Positions 1 to 8,845 are shown, counted from the stretch's first letter. The stretch is 64,000 bases of DNA from Moryella indoligenes (GCF_030812885.1 NZ_JAUSTO010000001.1:62001-126000), one strand, 5' to 3'. Numbers and translations: made by a program. The notes: a model not told the origin generated them from the letters alone.

Positions 1-1041
1 ACCCGGCGCGACAATCACAATCTTTTCCGTGGGGTGCTCTGCCGCGTAGTCGGGCGAAACAATCGGAATGTGTGATGCCGGAGCAATCCTCCCCTGCTTG
101 AAGGGCGCGGAATCTATGATATAGCGCAGCCTTCCGCAGAGCCCGGTCGTTGCACAGAGCGTAAAGCCCTGATGAGAAGCGCCCCAGACCGCAATGTGCT
201 TCCCCTCCCTCTCCGTCTCAGTGATCAGAGAGAGTACTTCATCTGCGATCTCCCGCTTCTTCCGGATGAGTCCGGAGACATCGGCCCTCTTTTTCTTTCG
301 CACAAAGACAGAGAGCGTATCCCGGTTGATTCTCTCTCTCTCCAGCACGTCGAAGCCGCAGCGGTTCATGAGCGCCTCCAGCGTCTCCATGGTGAAGTAG
401 GAGAGGTGATCCGGGATCAGCTCATAGAAGCTGCTCTGCTCCAGTATGTACTCAAAGCTCGGCACCGTCACCAGACCGCAGCCATCCTCCGTGAGATTCG
501 CGGCAATTGCCCGGAGATATCCGGCAGGATCCGGCTGATGTTCCAGAAAGTTAAAGGAGGTAAAGGCATCGAAGGGCGCGTTTTCAAAGCGCTGCGTCTC
601 CGATTCCGGATAGTCCTCCGCGACCCGGAGCCCCAGAGCCCTCGCCTTCTCCGCAAGCACATGGCTGTGCTCCATCCCGTAGGCCTCCACAGGATAGTCC
701 CGCAATATGCTGAGAAACTCTCCCTGTCCGCAGCCAGCCTCCAGTATTTTCTTTCCCGCAAGTGAAAAGAAGGGGATCCACTTGTCGTACTGACTTCTCC
801 TCAGTCTGTCCATGGTCGTGCTGTATCCCCCCGAGCGTATCACATCCCGGTAGTAGGGCACAGGCGCACTGGAGAGCTGAACGAGTCCGCAGCCGCGGCA
901 GGCACAGAGACGCACCGTGATGCCGCGCTCCGTCCCGGCGTCCTCCGGCCCCGGCAGATGCTGCGCGGCAGCCGGCATATTCTCAATCACGAGCAGGGGC
1001 TCCTCAAAGAGCAAAGCCCCGCAGGCTATACATCGCTTCAA
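1..1041 (-). CDS. SAM-dependent C-methyltransferase with N-terminal zinc site (3' end outside window)
   Basis: Probable sugar or small-molecule C-methyltransferase. The visible 347 codons show an N-terminal metal-site pattern (Cys4, Cys7 and the CACRGCG cluster at residues 46-52), then a class I SAM-binding motif ILEAGCGQGEFL at 99-110, and a third domain with a Rossmann-like stretch near the window edge (IAVWGASHQG). This three-part layout is known from C-methyltransferases that act on keto-sugars (NovU/TylCIII type). I chose the TTG start at 1041 because AGAAAGGAG lies just upstream and the zinc motif begins immediately after it. It lies 60 bases downstream of the epimerase gene on the same strand, so probably one operon. 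The stop codon lies beyond base 1. Substrate is inferred only from neighbours. Confidence 0.8.
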   Translation of the reverse strand, partial: MKRCIACGALLFEEPLLVIENMPAAAQHLPGPEDAGTERGITVRLCACRGCGLVQLSSAPVPYYRDVIRSGGYSTTMDRLRRSQYDKWIPFFSLAGKKILEAGCGQGEFLSILRDYPVEAYGMEHSHVLAEKARALGLRVAEDYPESETQRFENAPFDAFTSFNFLEHQPDPAGYLRAIAANLTEDGCGLVTVPSFEYILEQSSFYELIPDHLSYFTMETLEALMNRCGFDVLERERINRDTLSVFVRKKKRADVSGLIRKKREIADEVLSLITETEREGKHIAVWGASHQGFTLCATTGLCGRLRYIIDSAPFKQGRIAPASHIPIVSPDYAAEHPTEKIVIVAPG

Positions 1042-1101
1042 TTGCTGCTCCTTTCTGTCACAGAGAGCCTTCTCTTAAGCTTCCGCCAAAGCCCTTCCGG
1101 C

Positions 1102-2106
1102 TCAGCACCCGGCTTCCCCTCTCTGTACATTCAGCATGATGCCAATTCCCTCGGAGAAGCTGTGCCTCTCACACCACCCTGTCCGTCTGCGAAGCTTCTC
1201 CGTGTCCGGACAGAGATAGGGCGTTCCCTCCGGCCCTGCCGGGCGCTCCGCAAAGCGGCAGCGTCCCCGCCGCTCCTGTGGAAGCTGCATGAAAATCTCC
1301 CGCACAAAGTCCTTAAGCTGCCGCGTATCCCGGCTCCCGATATTGTAGACAGCTTCTGTTTTCTCCTGCGCGCTGTCCTCCGCCCGCTCCGGGACACTGC
1401 CCCCTGCACTTCGCTCTGCGAGCAGGGCGACCGCCTCCGCGCAATCCTCTACATAGAGAAAGTTCCACTGCTGCGCACAGGGACCGAGCGTAATCTCCCC
1501 GCCCTCCGCCGCGCGCACGCAGGCTGAAACGAGAGAGCTCTCATGATCTCCCGGCCCATAGACGGAGAAGATGCGCATATGTACATAGCGGATACCACAT
1601 GCGGCAGCCAGCGCGGAGCCCTCGTTCAGCACGCGGAGCTTCGCCTTTCCATATTCCGATACGGGACGGCAGTGCGCTGCTTCGGTAACTGCCCCTCCGC
1701 TGCAGCTACCCTCCCGCACGCGCTCCAGTGTGACGCCGTACTCCGCCTGCGAGCCCGCAAAGAGAAAACAGCCGCAGGAGAACTCCGAGAGTGCGCGCAG
1801 CAGTGTCAGCGTCGCGCGCACATTCTCCGCCTGTATCTCCGGATTCATTCTGCCCTGTACTCCCACGCCCGACCATGCGAAATGCAGACAGCAGTCAATC
1901 CTCTTTGGCATCCCCGGAAGGCCCGGAAGACGCGTGACCTCCTCCATCGCACAGTCAATGCAGGAGAGGCGCTCATGCTGCGGGAGCTGCGCCCTGTTTT
2001 TCGATCCGGGACGCACCAGTGCATACACGCGATGCCCGCGCCGCAGCAGGGCTCGCGTCACCGCCGCCCCGAGAAAGCTCGTGGCCCCCGTGATCAGGAC
2101 GATCAC
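1102..2106 (-). CDS. NAD-dependent epimerase/dehydratase (extended SDR)
   Basis: Cytosolic nucleotide-sugar epimerase, dehydratase or reductase. The N-terminus carries the dinucleotide-binding motif GATSFLG (residues 7-13) and the catalytic pair appears as EYGKAK with Tyr152 and Lys156. The length (334 aa) is normal for extended short-chain dehydrogenases. Its ATG overlaps the stop of the upstream thiamine-diphosphate enzyme by four bases (ATGA), implying translational coupling and a joint pathway. The exact sugar cannot be read from the sequence. Flanking genes suggest modification of a keto-deoxysugar for a cell-surface glycan. Confidence 0.85.
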   Translation of the reverse strand: MIVLITGATSFLGAAVTRALLRRGHRVYALVRPGSKNRAQLPQHERLSCIDCAMEEVTRLPGLPGMPKRIDCCLHFAWSGVGVQGRMNPEIQAENVRATLTLLRALSEFSCGCFLFAGSQAEYGVTLERVREGSCSGGAVTEAAHCRPVSEYGKAKLRVLNEGSALAAACGIRYVHMRIFSVYGPGDHESSLVSACVRAAEGGEITLGPCAQQWNFLYVEDCAEAVALLAERSAGGSVPERAEDSAQEKTEAVYNIGSRDTRQLKDFVREIFMQLPQERRGRCRFAERPAGPEGTPYLCPDTEKLRRRTGWCERHSFSEGIGIMLNVQRGEAGC

Positions 2107-4040
2107 GCCTGCATCCTCGGAACGATCATATTTGCATTCATCTCCTCCTCGGAGAGGAAGGGCGTCAGGTCCTCAAGCGGCGGGCTCACCATCGTGCCGT
2201 CCGGGAGGCGCTTTCCGGAGGACTTCGGCTCAAAGTTCTGATCCGTATCCACAAAGGCCTCGCAGAGCACAGGCCCCTCCGCTGCAAGCGCCTTTTCCAC
2301 CGCGCGCCGAAGCTCCGAGTTGTGGCGGGCCGCAACATAGGGCAGTCCCAGCGCCTCCGAAAGCCTGCCGAAATCCGGGAAGCTCAGGTCCCCGCTGTCG
2401 GAGCCTATGCCTACCGGCTTCTGGTCCCCGAAGAAATTCCGCTCCGTCTGACGTATGCTGTGATAGCCGTCGTTATTAATCAGAAAGATCTTGATCGGCA
2501 TCCCCGCGCCGACGATGGTCTGCAGCTCCTGAAGATTCATCATGATGCTGCCGTCACCGGTCACGAGGATGATATCCCTCTGATAGCAGGGGTCGTCGTG
2601 ATTTGCCATATGCGCGCCGATCGCTGCCGGCAGATCATAGCCCATGGAGGCAATCGCGGAATTGGAAATGAAGCGCTGCCCCCGCTTGATTCTGTAGGCA
2701 TGTCCGCCGACCACACAGGCCGAGCCGTTTCCGACCACCGTGATGCTCTCCTCCGGCACGCGCTCGCTGATCTCCCTGATAAAAGCATATACATTGGCCG
2801 GATGCTCATCCGAGACCTTCAGATGCTTCTCCTGCACCACAGGATAATGCCGCACCCAGTAGCGGCAGGTCTCGAGCCAGCTCATACCGCGGAGACCACT
2901 GCCGCCCTTCCACAGCGGCTTCTCCTCCGTCTCCAGCAGACGGCGCAGCACGGCGAGCAGCTCCCGCGCATCGGCGTGCACCGGCATGGACACGTGCAGC
3001 GTCGGCTTCTTCAGCTCCTCCGCGTCAATATCATTCACAATGGTATATGCCCCTCTCGCCCAGCCGCGCCAGTTGAAGCCGACCTGACGGACGCTCAGGC
3101 GGGAGCCCACAGAGAAGACGAGATCCGCGTTCTGCACCGCAAAATTCCCCGCCCGATCCCCGAAATTCCCCGGGCGTCCGGCGTAGAGCGGCCCGTCATC
3201 CGGATAGCAGTCCTCACTGTCCCAGCCGACCACCACAGGGATTCCGAGAAGCTCTGCCACCCTCAGAAAATCCTCATGCGCATCGGCGATGCGGATGCCA
3301 TTGCCCGCATTGAAGACCGGGCGCTCCGCCGCCCGTATTCTTTCTATAATGGCCCGCGCGCACTCCTCGGAGACCGGCTCCGGAAGCAGCGGCCGGTACT
3401 CTCCCCTGCCGCCTTCATCCTCCGGAAGCCTGTGCCCGGAGCCTCCCGCCCATCCGTCTCCGCCCGCGCAGTAATTCTCCGGATCAAAGCCGAAAAGCTC
3501 CTCCGTCTCGATATAAGCCCCCTGCACGTCCAGCGGAATATCCAGCCATACCGGTCCCGGGCGGCCGGACGATGCGAGGTAGAGCGCCTTCTCCATACAG
3601 TAGCGGATGCGCAGCGGATCTATGACCATCTCACAGTACTTCGTCATGGACTGCACCGCCGTGCAGATATCAAATTCCTGATCTCCCATCGCGCGGATAC
3701 GGACGCCGGAGGCGCGCGCCGTCCAGTCGTAGCGTATCTGTCCGGAGATCACAAGCATCGGAATGGAATCAAGCCAGCCCCCGACTACGCCGGTCAGCGC
3801 ATTGGTTCCGCCGGGGCCCGTGGTGACACAGACCACAGCCGGACGATGGTTGATTCTCGCATAGCACTCCGCGGCAATGGCGGAGGCCTGCTCGTGATGG
3901 TTATAAGTGATCTCCAGTCCGTCCTGATGCCCGAGCGCATTGTTTAAGTGCATGGCTCCGCCGCCCACCACGCTGAAGCCGTGTGTGATGCCGCTCTCCA
4001 CCAGCTTCATGGCAATATAATTGCTGAGCTTGATACGCAT
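2103..4040 (-). CDS. thiamine-diphosphate-dependent acetolactate-synthase-like enzyme
   Basis: Three-domain ThDP enzyme of the IlvB/acetolactate synthase superfamily, 645 aa. The N-terminal PYR domain has the catalytic Glu in NHHEQASAIA, and the C-terminal PP domain has the ThDP/Mg motif starting GDGSIMMN. It is longer than biosynthetic acetolactate synthases (about 560 aa), and no regulatory subunit or other ilv gene follows. Instead it is coupled by a 4-base overlap to a sugar epimerase. Family members in such positions (for example YerE in yersiniose synthesis) add a two-carbon branch to a keto-sugar; that role is inferred here. I took the ATG at 4040, 5 bases after GGAGG, rather than the ATG at 4064. 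Confidence 0.8.
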   Translation of the reverse strand: MRIKLSNYIAMKLVESGITHGFSVVGGGAMHLNNALGHQDGLEITYNHHEQASAIAAECYARINHRPAVVCVTTGPGGTNALTGVVGGWLDSIPMLVISGQIRYDWTARASGVRIRAMGDQEFDICTAVQSMTKYCEMVIDPLRIRYCMEKALYLASSGRPGPVWLDIPLDVQGAYIETEELFGFDPENYCAGGDGWAGGSGHRLPEDEGGRGEYRPLLPEPVSEECARAIIERIRAAERPVFNAGNGIRIADAHEDFLRVAELLGIPVVVGWDSEDCYPDDGPLYAGRPGNFGDRAGNFAVQNADLVFSVGSRLSVRQVGFNWRGWARGAYTIVNDIDAEELKKPTLHVSMPVHADARELLAVLRRLLETEEKPLWKGGSGLRGMSWLETCRYWVRHYPVVQEKHLKVSDEHPANVYAFIREISERVPEESITVVGNGSACVVGGHAYRIKRGQRFISNSAIASMGYDLPAAIGAHMANHDDPCYQRDIILVTGDGSIMMNLQELQTIVGAGMPIKIFLINNDGYHSIRQTERNFFGDQKPVGIGSDSGDLSFPDFGRLSEALGLPYVAARHNSELRRAVEKALAAEGPVLCEAFVDTDQNFEPKSSGKRLPDGTMVSPPLEDLTPFLSEEEMNANMIVPRMQA

Positions 4041-4091
4041 CCTTTCCTCCCTCTCTGCCTGCATTCAATCGCTGCTTCCCTGTACGGGTAA

Positions 4092-4120
4092 AGTATAGCC
4101 CATACTCCCTCATCCCGCAA
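4092..4120 (-). promoter_or_regulatory. predicted sigma-A promoter for the sugar cassette
   Basis: On the minus strand, TTGCGG and TATACT are separated by 17 bases, about 50 bases before the ThDP-enzyme start. Good -10 match, moderate -35. Confidence 0.55.
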
Positions 4121-4185
4121 TCATGTTCAATATCTTACGATGTTCTTACACTCCTCGTAACCCTCTTTTCAGCGCGAATAAACTT

Positions 4186-4193
4186 GCTATAAT
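4186..4193 (+). promoter_or_regulatory. predicted extended -10 promoter for the small wall-repeat protein
   Basis: TGCTATAAT is an extended -10 about 30 bases before the ATG at 4225. No good -35 hexamer is seen. Confidence 0.45.
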
Positions 4194-4224
4194 GAGCGTA
4201 GATCAAAGAAAGGAGGGGCTGACC

Positions 4225-4581
4225 ATGAATTTCATAAGAACACGGGCTGCTATTATGTTAGCTCTGGCCCTTTCCATATCTCAGGCGCTTCCTGCGTTCG
4301 CGATGCACGCGGTGCTGGACAGCAGCAGCTATGTGCTCACCGAGACTGCGGAGGGCGTCACCTGCACAGGAACAGACGGCAAGCCGGTCACCGGATGGAT
4401 CTCCGATAAAGACAGCAATCTCTATTACTTCAACAAGGGTGAGATGAATCACGGATGGGACAAAATCAAGGGTGAGTGGTACTACTTCGATCCCGATACG
4501 GGGATCCTTGCTACCAACACCAAGGTTCTGAACTATGATGTGGATGAGGATGGAAAGATGGTGAAGATTCACGAGTGGTGA
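4225..4581 (+). CDS. small secreted wall-binding repeat protein
   Basis: 118-aa exported protein. Residues 1 to about 27 form a Sec signal peptide (basic NFIRTR start, hydrophobic core, likely cleavage after AFA). The mature part carries one to two glucan/choline-binding-type repeats, seen as GWISDKDSNLYYF and GWDKIKGEWYYFDPDTG. No catalytic domain is present, so it may act as a wall-attached or polysaccharide-binding module. I chose ATG 4225 because AAGGAGGGG precedes it and the signal peptide starts there. It is monocistronic, with its own promoter and terminator, and converges on a larger protein of the same repeat family at 4969-6213. Confidence 0.75.
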   Translation: MNFIRTRAAIMLALALSISQALPAFAMHAVLDSSSYVLTETAEGVTCTGTDGKPVTGWISDKDSNLYYFNKGEMNHGWDKIKGEWYYFDPDTGILATNTKVLNYDVDEDGKMVKIHEW

Positions 4582-4613
4582 GTCTTCGGCTCTTCAGGAA
4601 AAGCTCTGATCAG

Positions 4614-4662
4614 AAAACTGTCGCCCTGAGTGCTTCCTTGCACCCGGGGCGACAGTTTTTTT
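4614..4662 (+). terminator. intrinsic terminator after the small wall-repeat gene
   Basis: Arms AAACTGTCGCCC and GGGGCGACAGTTT enclose about 20 bases and are followed by a run of seven T. Confidence 0.85.
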
Positions 4663-4968
4663 GATGATCCAAAGCACTAGTGCCCCCGGCGGGATATCTC
4701 GCCGGAGGCACCAAAGCCTTAACTCAGTACGGACTGCGTCTTACAAAGCGGGTGATGCTCCCGTCCCGCCTGCGTCTCACGGCACAAACCTTGGGAGTCA
4801 CTATCGGCTTCCTCGGCAACTACGCTCCTTGGGGAGACTGTCTCTTGCCCGAAACAGCGCGATGAGTGCGGCTGTAATATTCTTTTTCCCCTGTCCCGTC
4901 ATATGATTCATCCCTTTAGCTCTGAGCTCCCCAAAACAGCTTACCTCTCTGTTCTCAGCAGCCTTCCC
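4663..4968. other. unassigned hairpin-bearing spacer
   Basis: About 300 bases without a convincing gene. It opens with a near-perfect hairpin at roughly 4680-4712 (arms GTGCCCCCGGCG and CGCCGGAGGCAC). The following 180 bases are GC-rich and contain short open frames on both strands, none with a good ribosome-binding site or recognisable family. The minus-strand frame ending about 4732 could be the tail of a decayed mobile-element protein, but I cannot support that. Wall-repeat genes lie on both sides. Confidence 0.4.
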
Positions 4969-6213
4969 TTATTGTCTCCAGATTCCGTCCTCGTCCACAT
5001 GGAAGGTGTCAATCACTCTGTCCCGCACCATCTCTCCGCTTGTCGGGTCAAAGTAGCGCCAGTAGCCGCCCGCCTGCTGCCACCCGCGCAGCTGTCTGCC
5101 ATCTTTGTCGACATAATAGACCTTCCCATCGCGCACTACCAGCGTCTCCGCAGCCATCAGGCCATAATGCTTCCCGCTGTCCTCCTCAAGATAGTACCAG
5201 CTTCCGTTGATATCCTGCCAACCAACACGCATCGCGCCGTCCGGCCCCAGATAATACCAGCCCATGCCGGACTTCAGCCAGCCGATCTGCATACTGCCGT
5301 TTCCATCGAAGTAATACCAGAGTCCCTGAATCAGCTCCCAGCCATTTCTCTTCTCTACGCCGTTCGGATAGCGATAATGCCACATGCCATTTGTCTGATA
5401 CCAGCCGACCTGTCCCGCAGAGGGGCCTGCATTGCCGTGCTCGTCCTCCCAGACGGCGCCACTGCCGTCTGAAACCTCCCAGGACTCGATATACAGGCTG
5501 TCGGACTCCACCCACTCGGAATTCTTTCCGTAGCGCTTTTCCTCCTCTGTATGCGGCACAGTGCGCACACGGAACTCATAGCGCCCCGCCTTTGTCATAT
5601 AAGGATAGAAGTTGTAGCTGCGCCCGCTGTAGTCATAGACGCGCTTGATGATGCTGCCTCCGCGCTTTAAAAGAAGCTCGTAATAACCGCTGCCATCCTC
5701 CGCGCTGCTCCAGCGCGCCTTGCCTCGCTCATTTCTGCTCCACTCCGCATCGGCGGGACTGTCATAATTGCCCTTGATTCCACGAAGACGCACAGTCACT
5801 GTGAGCTTCTTCGCAGAGCGCCGCACCTCCGCAACGGTCGCGGCGCTTCCGCTGAGCTTTACATTGCTCCTTCCGAAGCCACTCTTAAAGATATAGTCAT
5901 CGTCCGTAATGCTGAGCACCAGCTTCAGCTTGATTTCCTGTCCAACTGTCAGGTCACGGCTGCTGCCCTCGACTATTTTGGCGGAATCCAGACTGTACTT
6001 GTCCGAATCCACCCAGACACCGATCTCTCCCCGCTCCGGCTCATCAAAGACGATATCATCGCGATAGAGCACATCACCCGCTTCCACCCGACTCTTCACA
6101 TGTATGGTCACGCTGCGAAGCTTCTCCTCTGAAGAGGCGTAGGCGGTGCAGGCTCCGAGCAGCGCAAAGAGCGCTGCAAGCAGGACGTACAACCACTTTC
6201 TGCTGTATTTCAT
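4969..6213 (-). CDS. secreted cell-wall-binding repeat protein
   Basis: 414-aa exported surface protein. The N-terminus is a signal sequence. It holds both a lipobox-like LLGAC and a signal-peptidase-I-like AYA-SS, so lipid anchoring versus release is undecided. Residues about 30-250 form a beta-rich region of unknown function (SVTIHVKSRVEAGDVLY, then YELLLKRGGSIIKRVYDY). From about residue 265 to the end come at least five glucan/choline-binding-type repeats (GWYQTNGMWHYRYPNG, GWELIQGLWYYFDGNG, GWLKSGMGWYYLGPDG, GWQDINGSWYYLEEDSG, GWQQAGGYWRYFDPTSG). No hydrolase motif is visible, so it is probably an adhesin or a wall-associated scaffold. Confidence 0.8.
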   Translation of the reverse strand: MKYSRKWLYVLLAALFALLGACTAYASSEEKLRSVTIHVKSRVEAGDVLYRDDIVFDEPERGEIGVWVDSDKYSLDSAKIVEGSSRDLTVGQEIKLKLVLSITDDDYIFKSGFGRSNVKLSGSAATVAEVRRSAKKLTVTVRLRGIKGNYDSPADAEWSRNERGKARWSSAEDGSGYYELLLKRGGSIIKRVYDYSGRSYNFYPYMTKAGRYEFRVRTVPHTEEEKRYGKNSEWVESDSLYIESWEVSDGSGAVWEDEHGNAGPSAGQVGWYQTNGMWHYRYPNGVEKRNGWELIQGLWYYFDGNGSMQIGWLKSGMGWYYLGPDGAMRVGWQDINGSWYYLEEDSGKHYGLMAAETLVVRDGKVYYVDKDGRQLRGWQQAGGYWRYFDPTSGEMVRDRVIDTFHVDEDGIWRQ

Positions 6214-6411
6214 GGTATTCCTCTCCTTCTATGCAATTCTTTCCCGTGTCAAATCCCTGGTTTCAAAGAACCGCTCCTTGAACCGCGGTCCTTCGCTTGA
6301 GGCAGCCTTTCTTTATTTTTATTATATCGCAGCGAATGCTCAGAATAACTTACAGATTTCTTGTGCTTATCGTAAGCTTCCGTTACAAAGAAATTTCCCC
6401 TGTACAATGCG

Positions 6412-6440
6412 AAAAGAACGCCATCTTTCGACGGCGTTCT
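6412..6440 (-). terminator. intrinsic terminator of the ribosomal superoperon
   Basis: On the minus strand GAACGCC and GGCGTTC pair around a short loop, followed by TTTTCGC, 35 bases after the rplQ stop. Confidence 0.75.
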
Positions 6441-6473
6441 CCGGTTCCATATTTGCTTTATTCAGCCCGCACT

Positions 6474-7001
6474 TCAGATGAGCTCCAGCAGGACCTCCAT
6501 CGCTGCATCGCCCTTTCTCAGGCCGATCTTCACGATGCGGGTGTACCCACCGTTTCTTCCAGCATACTTCGGACCATACTCATCAAAGAGCTTCGCAACA
6601 AGATCTACCTTCTTGCTGTCCTTCTTTCTCTTGGAATCCACCTCAGTTACATCATAGAGCTGTGCAAGCATCTTTCTTCTGGCAACCATTCTGGACGGCT
6701 TGTCCTTCTTGATCTCCTTCTGAACCTCGTCGTAGACCACGACCTTCTTACCGTCGCGCTCTTCCTTCACTCTCTTGCCGTTTGCGTCCTTCTTCGGAAC
6801 CTTGGCGGTAACCGTGACAGTCTCGAAGTTATCCTTCTCGCGAACCGCAAGTGCAATCAGCGGCTCAACGAACTTTCTGACTTCCTTGGCTCTCGCCTCG
6901 GTGGTGACAATCTTTCCGTTCGCAATCAGCGCAGTGACCTGGCTTCTTAAGAGTGCGCGTCTTACACTGGAGCTGCGTCCGAGCTTTCTGTACTTTGCCA
7001 T
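6474..7001 (-). CDS. rplQ: 50S ribosomal protein L17
   Basis: Large-subunit protein near the exit tunnel and last gene of the superoperon. The start MAKYRKLGRSSSVRRALLR and end VKIGLRKGDAAMEVLLELI are typical. At 175 aa it is about 50 residues longer than E. coli L17. The extra lysine-rich segment (residues about 70-130, KKDANGKRVKEERDGKK) lies in the middle, as I recall for Lachnospiraceae L17 proteins. A 132-base gap separates it from rpoA. Confidence 0.97.
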   Translation of the reverse strand: MAKYRKLGRSSSVRRALLRSQVTALIANGKIVTTEARAKEVRKFVEPLIALAVREKDNFETVTVTAKVPKKDANGKRVKEERDGKKVVVYDEVQKEIKKDKPSRMVARRKMLAQLYDVTEVDSKRKKDSKKVDLVAKLFDEYGPKYAGRNGGYTRIVKIGLRKGDAAMEVLLELI

Positions 7002-7133
7002 TGTTTTTTCCTCCGTCTGGGAGCGTGCATCCGAGCACTTCCGGGCTTACCGAATACACACATAGATATAGTACCGTCGAGGCAGAGCCTCACGGCCGCG
7101 GTATATGAATCCGGGCATAGCCGCCCGAAAGCA

Positions 7134-8099
7134 TTACTGTACTTCGTCTCCCTGCTTCAGCTGGAGATTCAGCTCACTCAGCTTCTCAAGCACCTCATCA
7201 AGAGACTTCTTCCCGAGGTTTCTGACCTTCATCATATCCTCAGGGCTCTTGTTGATGAGCTCCTCCACTGTGTTGATTCCAGCCCTCTTCAGGCAGTTGT
7301 AGGAGCGAACAGAAAGCTCCAGCTCATCGATATTCATCTCGAGAACCTTCTCCTTCTCATCGCTCTTCTTTTCAGACATAACTTCAACCTTCCGTGCGCT
7401 CTCAGAGAGATCGATAAAAAGGCTCAGATGCTCAGAGAGCACCTTGGCCGCAAGACTCATCGCCTCATCCGGTCCCAGCGTCCCATCAGTAAAGACGTCG
7501 AGGGTCAGCTTATCGTAGTCTGTCATCTGCCCCACACGGGTATTCTCGACGTGCATATTGACACGCTCTACCGGTGTGTAGATGGAGTCTACGGCAAGAA
7601 CGCCGATCGGAAGATCCTCACTTGCCTTATTCTTCTCCGCGCTCACGTAGCCGCGGCCATTGGTGATCGTCAGCTCCGCAGCAAAGCGCGTGCTTCCACC
7701 GGAGATCGTCGCAATCACCTGATCCTTATTTAAAATCTCTATATCCGAATCACACTGAATATCCGCCGCGGTGACAACGCCCTCGCCCTCAAAATCAATA
7801 TAAGCCGTCTTCGGATCGGAAGAGCTGGAGGAATTCTTGATGCAGAGACTCTTGATATTCATCACAATCTCTGTCACATCCTCCTTGATATGAGGAATCG
7901 ATGAAAACTCATGCAGAACACCATCAATCTTCACCTGGCTTACCGCGGTACCCGGCAGAGAGGAGAGCATGATTCTTCTAAGGGAATTGCCGAGAGTCAG
8001 ACCATAGCCTCTCTCAAGCGGTTCACACACGAATCGGCCAAACTTTTTGTCATCGGAGATCTCAGCAATCTCAATGTTTGGTTTTTCAAAATCGAACAA
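7134..8099 (-). CDS. rpoA: RNA polymerase alpha subunit
   Basis: 321-aa alpha subunit of RNA polymerase. The N-terminal assembly domain (FDFEKPNIEIAEI, then LGNSLRRIMLSSLPGTAV) leads via a linker to the C-terminal domain that contacts UP elements and activators (VRSYNCLKRAGINTVEEL, RNLGKKSLDEV). I place the start at TTG 8099: GGGAGG lies 8 bases upstream and the protein then begins MFDFEKPNI as in the family. A longer frame from TTG 8126 would put the GGGAGG inside the coding sequence. A rare start codon on such an abundant protein is notable. Confidence 0.95.
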   Translation of the reverse strand: MFDFEKPNIEIAEISDDKKFGRFVCEPLERGYGLTLGNSLRRIMLSSLPGTAVSQVKIDGVLHEFSSIPHIKEDVTEIVMNIKSLCIKNSSSSSDPKTAYIDFEGEGVVTAADIQCDSDIEILNKDQVIATISGGSTRFAAELTITNGRGYVSAEKNKASEDLPIGVLAVDSIYTPVERVNMHVENTRVGQMTDYDKLTLDVFTDGTLGPDEAMSLAAKVLSEHLSLFIDLSESARKVEVMSEKKSDEKEKVLEMNIDELELSVRSYNCLKRAGINTVEELINKSPEDMMKVRNLGKKSLDEVLEKLSELNLQLKQGDEVQ

Positions 8100-8234
8100 G
8101 AATGATACCTCCCTTTTGTTGGCCAAACAAATAACTTCTACTAAATAGACATATACAGATTCCGCCTGTATTGCCGGGGCAGAAGCAGTCCGCCGCCGGA
8201 AAAAGCGGAATCCGTATACGGTTCAATGCGTTAA

Positions 8235-8828
8235 TTACTTGGAGTACAACTCGACGATCTGCAGCTCGTCAACCGGAACGTCAATCTCCTCACGGGACGG
8301 AAGCGCCTTGACAGCACCCTTCAGGTTCTCCTTATCAGACTCAAGCCAAGCCGGAACAATGCGGCCGGCGGTCATCTCAAGGATTTCCTTATATCTCTCG
8401 GAGGACTTAGCTCTCTCCTTAATTTCAATCGTGTCTCCGGCCTTGATGAGGCAGGAGGGAATGTTCACGATCTTGCCGTTCACAAGTACGTGTCTGTGAC
8501 CGACAATCTGTCTCGCCTCACGTCTGGTTCTTGCGAAGCCCAGACGGAAGATGACATTGTCAAGTCTGCTCTCAAGGAGCACCATGAGGTTTTCACCGAC
8601 CTGCCCCTTCATATTGGAAGCCTTCACAAAGTAATTGCGGAACGGCTTCTCCAACACACCGTAGATGAACTTTGCCTTCTGCTTCTCGCGCAGCTGGCTT
8701 CCGTACTCACTCATCTTACGGTTGGCTCTTCTTAATTCTCTGTTTGATCTCTTATCGATGCCCATGAAACCGGGTTCAAGACCGAGGGATCTGCATCTTT
8801 TAAGAACAGGAACTCTGTTAACTGCCAC
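8235..8828 (-). CDS. rpsD: 30S ribosomal protein S4
   Basis: Primary 16S rRNA-binding protein of the 30S body, 197 aa. The S4 RNA-binding domain is seen from residue about 90 (RLDNVIFRLGFARTRREARQ, VGHRHVLVNGKIVNIPS). GTG start at 8828 with AGGAGG upstream. The N-terminal zinc cysteines of some S4 paralogues are absent. It follows rpsK by 17 bases; rpoA lies 135 bases downstream. Confidence 0.97.
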   Translation of the reverse strand: MAVNRVPVLKRCRSLGLEPGFMGIDKRSNRELRRANRKMSEYGSQLREKQKAKFIYGVLEKPFRNYFVKASNMKGQVGENLMVLLESRLDNVIFRLGFARTRREARQIVGHRHVLVNGKIVNIPSCLIKAGDTIEIKERAKSSERYKEILEMTAGRIVPAWLESDKENLKGAVKALPSREEIDVPVDELQIVELYSK

Positions 8829-8845
8829 TGTATTCTACCTCCTGA

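Noticed and set aside
2322..3947. Long plus-strand frame opposite the ThDP enzyme
   Set aside because: A GC-driven shadow; composition is unlike a protein, and the minus strand encodes a clear enzyme.
4732..4900. Decayed TnpB-like transposase tail
   Set aside because: The minus-strand frame has some resemblance in layout, but no diagnostic catalytic or zinc motif is present.
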